The translations under genes and the position numbers were made by a program. From Nanobdellota archaeon (GTDB lineage: Bacteria; Patescibacteriota; Minisyncoccia; UBA6257; GWB1-50-10): a stretch of DNA of 6,682 bases. The stretch is taken from contig JAUYPG010000068.1 of the NCBI GenBank assembly GCA_030695805.1, positions 1 through 6,682 of the forward strand, given 5' to 3'. The notes under the pieces are model-generated. The model was not told the origin of the DNA. It ran no database searches and saw only the letters and a program-made list of their open reading frames with translations. Below, piece by piece: positions 1-4,446 of the stretch (position 1 is the first letter of the stretch; every line of letters begins with the position of its first letter).

Positions 1-1
1 G

Positions 2-2746
2 GAGAGAGAGATAAACACGACTGACCCGGAGTTTTATAAGTGGACGCAGTGGATTTTTTTGCAGATGTTCAAAAAGGGTTTGGCGTATCAGTCGTACGAG
101 CCGATAAACTGGTGTCCGTCGTGCAAGACAGGGCTTGCGAATGAGGATTTGGATGGCGGAAGGTGCGAGCGGTGCGGGACGTTAGTTGAAAAGAAGCCGA
201 TGAGGCAGTGGGTGTTGAAGATTACGGATTACGCGGAGAGGTTACTTGAAGGGCTAGAGGAGTTGGATTGGCCAGAGTCAATCAAGGAGTCGCAGAGGAA
301 TTGGATCGGTCGGAGCGAAGGAGCGGAAATTACTTTTAAGGTTCTTCGCTCCGCGCGGATGGACGCGGACTCTAACGCGGAATTACGCGGAAACGGTCAG
401 CTTAGTTCAGCGTCAAGTCAGCGCAATTCCGCGACCTTGACGGAGGTCAAAGTATTCACGACGAGGCCGGATACTTTATTTGGGGCGACTTACCTCGTAC
501 TTAGTCCCGAGCATTCGGAAATCACAAATCACAAATCACAAATCACAAACTGGAATGAAGTTGAAGATTATATTGAAAAGGCAAAATCGCGAGGTGAGGT
601 GGAGCGCACTGCGGAGGGAGGCCCTTCGACAAGCTCAGGGTATAACAAAACCGGAGTGGAGTTGAAGGGCATCAAGGCAATAAATCCCGCGAATGGGGAG
701 GAGATTCCGGTCTGGGTGGCGGATTATGTGCTCGGCTGGTATGGGACAGGAGCGATTATGGCTGTTCCGGCGCATGATGAGAGGGATTTTGAGTTTGCGA
801 AGAAATTTGGTTTACCGATGAGGCAAGTTATTCGTCCTGTATTTGGTAAAGAAGACAAAAGAGATGACGCGGTGCATAGGAGCACGATTAATGGAGTTGT
901 GAGGCGTAAAGATGGGAAGGTGCTTATGCTTCAGTGGAGGGAGTACGACTGGCTCACTCCTATTATTGGAGGGATTGATGAAGGCGAGAGCATAGAAGAG
1001 GCCGCGATAAGAGAAGTTCTGGAGGAGACGGGACTGCATGCCACAGTTGCGCGCGTTTTTGATTTCCCCATTGAGTCGCATTTTTACGCAGAACATAAAA
1101 AGGAATGGCGTTCACGCCTTGATTATCCTGTGCTTCTTGAAGTGTGTGATGGGACACAGAGTGAGATTTCAAGGAAGGAGCAGGCAAAACATGAGATTGT
1201 TTGGATGATGCCAGAGGAAGTGATGCAACGCGTTTCGTTTAATAACAACAAGTGTGTGCTTGAGGCGCTTTTGAAAAATAAGTATGCGTATGAGGGAAGT
1301 GTATATACGGAGTTGGACGAGATGGTGAACTCCGGGAAATTTGACGGAATGGAATCCGAGAAAGCGAAATGGGAGATTACAAAATTTGTGGGTGGGAAGA
1401 AAACAATAAAATACAAGTTAAGGGACTGGGTTTTCTCTCGCCAGCGTTATTGGGGGGAGCCGATTCCGCTTATTCATTGTGAGAAGTGTGGCGCGGTGGC
1501 GGTTCCTGAAGATGAGTTGCCGGTGAAGTTGCCGGAGGTGGAGCGTTATGAGCCGACCGGGACGGGGGAGTCGCCGCTTGCGAATATAAGTGAGTGGGTG
1601 AATACGAAGTGCCCGAAGTGTGGAGGCGCGGCGAAACGAGAGACAAATACGATGCCCCAGTGGGCGGGATCCTCTTGGTACTATATCGCGTACGCGGTAG
1701 GCGAGAGATTAAAGTTGCCCCTCGGTCCTGAGCTCGGGGTCGAAGGAAAAGTTGAAAGTTCAAAGTTAAAAACTCCTTGGCTTCCGGTTGATATGTATGT
1801 GGGAGGGGCGGAGCACGCGACAAGGCATTTAATTTACGCTCGTTTTTGGCATAAGTTTTTGTTTGATATCGGAGTGGTGTCCACGGATGAGCCATTTACT
1901 CGGCTTCAACATGTGGGGCTTATTGGGGGGGCGGACGGGCGGAAGATGAGCAAGCGATATGGGAATGTAATAAGTCCTGATGACGTGGTTGCTACTTTCG
2001 GCGCTGATACACTCCGACTTTATGAAATGTTTATGGGGCCGTTTGACGGGAATATTCCGTGGAGTGAGGAGGGGATACTGGGGCCAAGACGCTTTTTGGA
2101 GAGGGTGTGGCGATTTTTTCAAAAGGACTCAGGAAATGCGGAAAAAGGTAGTCCTTCGACTTCGCTCAGGATAGAACAAGTTCTACACAAGACAATTAAA
2201 AAAGTTACGGAAGATATTGAAGGGTTTCGGTTTAATACGGCGATTTCCGCGATGATGATTTGTTTTAATGAAATTGAAAAAGCGAACTTACAACTCACAA
2301 CTTATAACTTACAACTTTTCCTGAAATTGCTTGCGCCGTTCGCGCCGCATATAACCGAAGAAATCTGGCAGAAACGCAGATTTACGCAGATTACCACGCA
2401 GATAAACGCAGAAAAGAATCCGTGCGCATCTGCGCTTTATTCGCGAGAATCTGCGTTTCAGTCAATTCATTTGGAGGCGTGGCCGGAATATGACGAAAAG
2501 TTGATAGAGGATGAGACGTTTCAGTTGGTTGTGCAGGTGAATGGAAAGATGCGGGCTACGATTACGGCGGAGAAGGGAATTTCACAGGAGGAGGCGGAGA
2601 AGTTGGCGCTTGCTAACGAACGTATTAGTAAATATGTGAAAAAGCCCTTCGGCGTGGCTCCCGCCGACGCCAGGGCTTTGGCGGGCAGGCAGGGCAAGGT
2701 GATTTTTGTGAAAGATCGGCTGGTGAATTTCGTTTTTGACATTTAG
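2..2746 (+). CDS. leuS: Leucyl-tRNA synthetase (5' truncated) with internal Nudix domain
   Basis: Class Ia leucine-tRNA ligase (EC 6.1.1.4), which charges tRNA-Leu in the cytoplasm. The frame is open to the left edge: the first codons read EREINTTDPEFYKWTQWIF, typical of the segment after the HIGH-containing N-terminus, so roughly the first 90-100 residues are missing and the TTG at 59 is not the start. In order (visible residue numbers): zinc site Cys38/41/55/58; CP1 editing domain with TTRPDTLFG from 153 and GTGAIMAVPAHDERDFEF, whose Asp259 matches the conserved editing Asp; Nudix domain about 278-427; RDWVFSRQRYWGEP; a second zinc ribbon Cys493/496/537/540; KMSKR at 648-652; anticodon-binding and C-terminal domain (VVQVNGKMRA, then KGKVIFVKDRLVNFVF split by an insert). 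The visible 914 residues already exceed a usual full-length LeuRS (about 800-880) because of the Nudix domain and at least eight repeat-derived inserts. There is no frameshift or stop, so I expect a working enzyme. No clear terminator follows the TAG. Confidence 0.96.
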   Translation, partial: EREINTTDPEFYKWTQWIFLQMFKKGLAYQSYEPINWCPSCKTGLANEDLDGGRCERCGTLVEKKPMRQWVLKITDYAERLLEGLEELDWPESIKESQRNWIGRSEGAEITFKVLRSARMDADSNAELRGNGQLSSASSQRNSATLTEVKVFTTRPDTLFGATYLVLSPEHSEITNHKSQITNWNEVEDYIEKAKSRGEVERTAEGGPSTSSGYNKTGVELKGIKAINPANGEEIPVWVADYVLGWYGTGAIMAVPAHDERDFEFAKKFGLPMRQVIRPVFGKEDKRDDAVHRSTINGVVRRKDGKVLMLQWREYDWLTPIIGGIDEGESIEEAAIREVLEETGLHATVARVFDFPIESHFYAEHKKEWRSRLDYPVLLEVCDGTQSEISRKEQAKHEIVWMMPEEVMQRVSFNNNKCVLEALLKNKYAYEGSVYTELDEMVNSGKFDGMESEKAKWEITKFVGGKKTIKYKLRDWVFSRQRYWGEPIPLIHCEKCGAVAVPEDELPVKLPEVERYEPTGTGESPLANISEWVNTKCPKCGGAAKRETNTMPQWAGSSWYYIAYAVGERLKLPLGPELGVEGKVESSKLKTPWLPVDMYVGGAEHATRHLIYARFWHKFLFDIGVVSTDEPFTRLQHVGLIGGADGRKMSKRYGNVISPDDVVATFGADTLRLYEMFMGPFDGNIPWSEEGILGPRRFLERVWRFFQKDSGNAEKGSPSTSLRIEQVLHKTIKKVTEDIEGFRFNTAISAMMICFNEIEKANLQLTTYNLQLFLKLLAPFAPHITEEIWQKRRFTQITTQINAEKNPCASALYSRESAFQSIHLEAWPEYDEKLIEDETFQLVVQVNGKMRATITAEKGISQEEAEKLALANERISKYVKKPFGVAPADARALAGRQGKVIFVKDRLVNFVFDI
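353..433 (+). repeat. ACGCRGA-type spaced repeat element, copy 1, inside leuS
   Basis: Direct units of the form (G/A)CGCGGA start at 353, 363, 375 and 385 (spacing 10, 12, 10). A reverse unit TCCGCG ends at 433. The arms at 376-388 (CGCGGAATTACGC) and 421-433 (GCGCAATTCCGCG) are complementary at 12 of 13 positions. The element encodes most of an extra stretch of about 33 residues between EITFKV and EVKVFTTRPDT, where I would expect only a few residues in LeuRS. Its architecture matches the element at 2374-2455 almost base for base in spacing. Confidence 0.8.
521..548 (+). repeat. Heptamer array ATCACAA x4 in leuS
   Basis: Four perfect head-to-tail copies of the 7-nt unit ATCACAA (521, 528, 535, 542). 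Because seven is not a multiple of three, the peptide runs through all three phases and gives ITNHKSQITN. It fills a surface loop of the CP1 domain between SPEHSE and WNEVEDYI without lengthening it much. The unit fits the form NNNNCAA shared with four other arrays in the window. Confidence 0.9.
622..640 (+). repeat. CCTTCGACAAGCTCAGG-type element in leuS
   Basis: CCCTTCGACAAGCTCAGGG, an imperfect palindrome with CCCT/AGGG ends, read in frame as PSTSSG in the CP1 domain just before KTGVELKGI. The 17-nt core is identical to the one at 3560-3576 in tdh. I recognise this core as a short repeat common in CPR and some other bacterial genomes, from memory only. Confidence 0.85.
833..1282 (+). other. 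Nudix hydrolase domain inserted in LeuRS CP1 editing domain
   Basis: Between the CP1 motif ending FGLPMRQVI and the CP1 re-entry YEGSVYTELDEMVNSGKFDG, where ordinary LeuRS has about 12-20 residues, there are about 150 residues with a complete Nudix box at 968-1036. It fits G-x5-E-x7-REUxEExGU exactly: G, then GIDEG, E, SIEEAAI, then REVLEETGL. The metal-binding glutamates of REVLEE are all present (visible residues 338, 341, 342). An N-terminal strand (TINGVVRRKDGKVLMLQW) precedes the box, and a strand and helix pattern (DYPVLLEVCDG, HEIVWMMPEEV) follows. Both junctions are in frame and I see no flanking repeats or recombinase sites. Nudix enzymes hydrolyse nucleoside diphosphates linked to another group; the substrate here is unknown. 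Ap4A or another adenylate by-product of the synthetase is possible but is inference. Confidence 0.93.
1719..1746 (+). repeat. Divergent reverse copy of the CCTTCGAC element in leuS
   Basis: The stretch from 1727 reads CCTGAGCTCGGGGTCGAAGG, which resembles the reverse complement CCTGAGCTTGTCGAAGG of the element seen at 622-640, with CGGG in place of one T. It encodes PELGVEG in the linker before PWLPVDMYVGG. The heptamer array at 1750 begins four bases later, so the two form a composite insertion. Confidence 0.6.
1750..1770 (+). repeat. Heptamer array AGTTNAA x3 in leuS
   Basis: Three 7-nt units, AGTTGAA, AGTTCAA and AGTTAAA, at 1750, 1757 and 1764, encoding VESSKLK. Read in the other orientation and shifted by two bases, the first unit is CTTTCAA, which fits the NNNNCAA form of the other arrays. 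It lies in a variable linker before the conserved PWLPVDMYVGGAEH. Confidence 0.7.
2145..2172 (+). repeat. CCTTCGACTTCGCTCAGG-type element in leuS
   Basis: Core CCTTCGACTTCGCTCAGG at 2153-2170, in the same reading phase as the other copies and translated PSTSLR. Its flanks match the tdh copy: AAGGTAG precedes the core after one variable base, and AT follows it in both. The shared unit is therefore about 27-28 nt, longer than the core alone. It sits in the linker after FLERVWRFF. Confidence 0.8.
2287..2314 (+). repeat. Heptamer array CTTACAA x4 in leuS
   Basis: Four units, CTTACAA, CTCACAA, CTTATAA and CTTACAA (2287, 2294, 2301, 2308), followed by a partial CTT. Translated as NLQLTTYNLQL just before FLKLLAPFAPH, a conserved helix of the anticodon-binding domain. 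The peptide stays amphipathic, so the insert may extend the helix. Confidence 0.85.
2371..2459 (+). repeat. ACGCRGA-type spaced repeat element, copy 2, inside leuS
   Basis: ACGCAGA units start at 2374, 2384, 2396 and 2406 (spacing 10, 12, 10), with reverse units TCTGCG ending at 2434 and 2455. The ends are a perfect 12-bp inverted repeat: GAAACGCAGATT at 2371-2382 and AATCTGCGTTTC at 2448-2459. It encodes about 30 extra residues between EEIWQK and SIHLEAWPEYD. It is in a different reading phase from copy 1, so the conserved object is the DNA, not a peptide. Confidence 0.87.
2644..2692 (+). repeat. GC-rich palindromic element near the 3' end of leuS
   Basis: About 48 nt encoding PFGVAPADARALAGRQ are inserted between ISKYVKK and GKVIFVKDRLVNFVF, which are continuous in ordinary LeuRS. 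Positions 2660-2685 form a near-perfect palindrome (CCCGCC...GGCGGG, with one mismatch and one G-T pair besides the centre). A second, mutually exclusive stem pairs GCCCT 2644-2648 and GGCGT 2651-2655 with ACGCC 2667-2671 and AGGGC 2672-2676. Confidence 0.75.
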
Positions 2747-2751
2747 TTATT

Positions 2752-2778
2752 TTTGTGGTTTATTGTTTTTGGTACTAT
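2752..2778 (+). promoter_or_regulatory. Possible weak promoter upstream of the 128-aa gene
   Basis: TTGTGG (2752-2757) and TACTAT (2773-2778), 15 bases apart, are the nearest match to a sigma-70 type promoter in the roughly 100 bases between leuS and the next gene. The match is poor and the spacing short. I list it only because the gene downstream has its own terminator and is probably transcribed separately. Confidence 0.2.
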
Positions 2779-2834
2779 CAGTGTTTATCCTAGTCCTTTC
2801 GCCATGGCGGCAGGGGGCTTTGGATGGGCTAAAA

Positions 2835-2841
2835 AAGGAGG
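2835..2841 (+). promoter_or_regulatory. Strong Shine-Dalgarno for the 128-aa gene
   Basis: AAGGAGG ends six bases before the ATG at 2848. It is the best ribosome binding site in the window and decides the start of that gene. By contrast kbl and glmS have no clear site. Confidence 0.85.
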
Positions 2842-2847
2842 CCAGAG

Positions 2848-3234
2848 ATGGCCACACGAAACGTCGTTCACGGCGGGCGCACATACCCGGCCGAGGGCGA
2901 AGTTTTTTCTCTCGTGCCTGAGGGGGGCGGTCCCCCACGGGAGTTTAAACTGGTTTTGGTGCCCGAATGCCGCAATCTCGAAGAGGTGCGAGAGAGGATT
3001 GCGGAGCACGGCAACGGCACTCTTGCCGAAGAAATCCCGTGGGTAGTTGCCTTCTTCGAGGCATACCCTATTTCTGACGGGAAGACGCCGATCGCGCTCC
3101 TCGACCTCTCCTGGGTGGACCCGCGCAAGCACGCCCATCTCCACCTCCCGGGAGTTTGGTCGGGCGAACAGTTGGGCTCGGTTTTGCATCGTTTCGTCGC
3201 CGCTCGCCGGTGGCTAGTTGCCGTCGGTGAGTGA
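2848..3234 (+). CDS. Hypothetical protein, 128 aa, function not recognised
   Basis: I do not recognise this protein. It begins MATRNVVHGGRTYPAEGEVF and is probably cytoplasmic: no signal peptide or membrane segment is visible. It looks compact and globular: a beta-rich N-terminal half (FSLVPEGGGPPREFKLVLVPE), a charged helix (NLEEVRERIAEH), and a C-terminal part rich in His, Trp and Leu (RKHAHLHLPGVWSGEQLG, then LHRFVAARRWLVAV). The HAHLH cluster could bind metal, but nothing proves it. The start is fixed by an AAGGAGG six bases upstream. Codon use differs from the flanking genes, with many C-ending codons (GCC, CTC, CGC, TTC) where leuS and kbl prefer G- or T-ending ones. Own ribosome site, own hairpin terminator and distinct composition suggest an independently transcribed, possibly acquired cassette. 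Confidence 0.8.
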   Translation: MATRNVVHGGRTYPAEGEVFSLVPEGGGPPREFKLVLVPECRNLEEVRERIAEHGNGTLAEEIPWVVAFFEAYPISDGKTPIALLDLSWVDPRKHAHLHLPGVWSGEQLGSVLHRFVAARRWLVAVGE

Positions 3235-3240
3235 GTCTTA

Positions 3241-3302
3241 TCCCTCGGATTCTTTGGCTCTTGCCAAAGTTCCGAGGGACTTCATTTATTTGCCCTCTTT
3301 TT
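3241..3302 (+). terminator. Strong hairpin, likely terminator of the 128-aa gene
   Basis: Seven bases after the stop codon, TCCCTCGGA (3241-3249) pairs with TCCGAGGGA (3271-3279), and inside it CTTTGGC (3252-3258) pairs with GCCAAAG (3263-3269) around a TCTT loop; only three bases are unpaired between the two stems. The tract after it is T-rich (CTTCATTTATTT, then CTTTTT at 3297-3301) rather than a clean T-run, so termination efficiency is uncertain. Confidence 0.72.
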
Positions 3303-3318
3303 AAGGAGGCGTTATTAT
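3290..3318 (+). promoter_or_regulatory. Possible promoter directly upstream of tdh
   Basis: TTGCCC (3290-3295) and TATTAT (3313-3318) are separated by 17 bases, the ideal sigma-70 spacing. Transcription would then begin at about 3325-3326, the tdh ATG itself, giving a leaderless or nearly leaderless message and leaving the AAGGAGG at 3303 outside it. The two signals therefore compete as explanations, and I cannot tell which is used. Confidence 0.3.
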
Positions 3319-3325
3319 AAACGCC
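3303..3325 (+). promoter_or_regulatory. Shine-Dalgarno of tdh with a hairpin before the start codon
   Basis: AAGGAGG (3303-3309) lies 16 bases from the ATG, too far for usual spacing. Between them GGCGTT (3308-3313) and AACGCC (3320-3325) form a perfect 6-bp stem around ATTATA, ending directly at the ATG. Folding could shorten the effective distance, or partly hide the ribosome site because two of its bases are in the stem. Confidence 0.5.
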
Positions 3326-4351
3326 ATGTTAGCCGTACTTAAAGAACATCCGGCGCCGGGGGTTTCGGTGAAAGAAGTGCCGGAGCCGAAGCCCAAGGAG
3401 GGGGAGGTTTTAGTAAAGGTAAAATACGCCTCGATTTGTGGCACGGATATTGGAATTTACGATTGGATTCCATGGGCCGCGGCACACATCAAGCCGCCTA
3501 CTATTATTGGGCATGAACTGGTGGGAGAGGTTTTGGAAGTAAATGCGGGTCAAGGTAGCCCTTCGACAAGCTCAGGATCTATTCGACCCGGGGATCTCGT
3601 TTCTTCGGAGACGCATATTTTTTGTGGAAATTGTTTGACGTGCAAGGAAGGCAATCTTCATGTGTGTGAGAACATGAAACTTTTTGGCATTGGGCGGGAT
3701 GGGAGTTTCGCGGAGTACGCCACCATTCCTTTGAAGACCACATGGAAAAATGACAGACGGATACCTTTGGAAGTCATGAGCATACAGGAGCCATTTGGGA
3801 ACGCGGTGCACGCGGTTACAAAGGCAGGAGTTCAGGGCAAGCGAGTGCTTGTTGTGGGGCTTGGACCAACAGGCCTTTGCGCCGGAGCTGTGGCGCGGTT
3901 TCAGGGGGCTCATGAAATTGTTGGTATGAATAACTCCGCTTATCGGAGGGGGCTCGCGGAGAAAACCGGGTGGTTTGATCGCGTAAGTTCAACCTCGGAT
4001 TTTGAAGACAGGGACGCGTATGACGTGGTGCTTGAGATGAGCGGGAGTCGGCTCGGCATCCAGACCGCCTTTGACGCGGTTCGCCCCGCGGGAACAATTG
4101 TGGCCTTCGGGATTCCGAAGGACGAGATCTCCGTGGACTGGGGAAAGTATTTAATCAACAAAGAGATTACAATTTTATCCGTTTTTGGAAGGAAGATATG
4201 GGAGACGTGGCACACCACGAACGAGATGCTTGTGTCAGGCAAACTTGATTTTCACAATATGATTACGCATCGGTTTCCGCTGAAGGATTTTGAGGAGGCA
4301 ATGAGGGTGATGAAAAGCGGGGAGTGCGGGAAAGTCCTCCTCGTTCCTTGA
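3326..4351 (+). CDS. tdh: L-threonine 3-dehydrogenase (zinc, MDR family)
   Basis: Oxidises L-threonine to 2-amino-3-ketobutyrate with NAD(P)+ (EC 1.1.1.103), the first step of the route to glycine. The 341 residues match the medium-chain zinc dehydrogenases along their length and Tdh in particular: catalytic zinc region SICGTD with Cys38, GHE with His63-Glu64, His97 in SSETHIFCGNC, structural-zinc cysteines 100/103/106/114, EPFGNAVH at 155-162, Rossmann motif GLGPTG at 178-183, LEMSG, and the Tdh-like tail GIPKDEISVDWGK...SVFGRKIWETW...ITHRFPLKDFEEAM. Two oddities: residues around 79-84 (PSTSSG) are encoded by a repeat element and make the loop about seven residues longer than in E. coli Tdh, and the acidic residue expected at the end of the second Rossmann strand appears to be Asn202. 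The next gene, kbl, encodes the partner enzyme, which supports this call over a generic sorbitol or alcohol dehydrogenase. Confidence 0.92.
   Translation: MLAVLKEHPAPGVSVKEVPEPKPKEGEVLVKVKYASICGTDIGIYDWIPWAAAHIKPPTIIGHELVGEVLEVNAGQGSPSTSSGSIRPGDLVSSETHIFCGNCLTCKEGNLHVCENMKLFGIGRDGSFAEYATIPLKTTWKNDRRIPLEVMSIQEPFGNAVHAVTKAGVQGKRVLVVGLGPTGLCAGAVARFQGAHEIVGMNNSAYRRGLAEKTGWFDRVSSTSDFEDRDAYDVVLEMSGSRLGIQTAFDAVRPAGTIVAFGIPKDEISVDWGKYLINKEITILSVFGRKIWETWHTTNEMLVSGKLDFHNMITHRFPLKDFEEAMRVMKSGECGKVLLVP
3552..3578 (+). repeat. CCTTCGACAAGCTCAGG-type element in tdh
   Basis: Core at 3560-3576, identical over 17 nt to the leuS copy at 623-639, with the AAGGTAG 5' flank and AT 3' flank shared with the leuS copy at 2145-2172. 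Translated QGSPSTSSGS in a surface loop between GEVLEVNAG and IRPGDLV of the catalytic domain. Confidence 0.87.
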
Positions 4352-4358
4352 TGATTAA

Positions 4359-4435
4359 TTTTCAATTATCAATTCTCAATTTTCAATCAATGAATCAATT
4401 ATCAATTGAAAATTGAACATTGGAAATTGATAATT
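4359..4435 (+). repeat. Inverted heptamer arrays between tdh and kbl
   Basis: Forward units TTTTCAA, TTATCAA, TTCTCAA and TTTTCAA at 4359-4386, an irregular stretch, then TTATCAA at 4399, followed at once by reverse-orientation units TTGAAAA, TTGAACA, TTGGAAA and TTGATAA at 4406-4433. AATTATCAATT (4397-4407) and AATTGATAATT (4425-4435) are a perfect 11-bp inverted repeat around a 17-base loop. It fills nearly the whole 95-base gap between tdh and kbl. The stem is almost all A-T, so it is weak as a terminator, and I infer that tdh and kbl remain cotranscribed. Confidence 0.85.
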
Positions 4436-4446
4436 TTATTGGGAAT

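Noticed and set aside
59..61. TTG as the start of leuS
   Set aside because: The same frame continues upstream to base 2 with conserved LeuRS residues, so the gene simply enters from the left edge.
833..1282. Nudix domain as a separate gene interrupting leuS
   Set aside because: Both junctions are in frame with no stop, no start with a ribosome site, and LeuRS sequence resumes directly afterwards.
2800..2809. Palindrome CGCCATGGCG upstream of the 128-aa gene as an operator
   Set aside because: Ten bases with no second copy nearby; such a palindrome arises easily by chance and its ATG has no supported frame.
4104..4121. Perfect 7-bp hairpin CCTTCGG/CCGAAGG in tdh as another inserted element
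   Set aside because: It encodes FGIPK, which is conserved Tdh sequence, so nothing has been inserted; probably chance or codon choice.
4420..4422. TTG as the start of kbl
   Set aside because: It lies inside a reverse heptamer unit and adds residues not typical of Kbl; the ATG at 4447 gives the usual length.
4359..4435. CRISPR array
   Set aside because: Units are 7 nt with no spacers and switch orientation; this is a heptamer tandem repeat.
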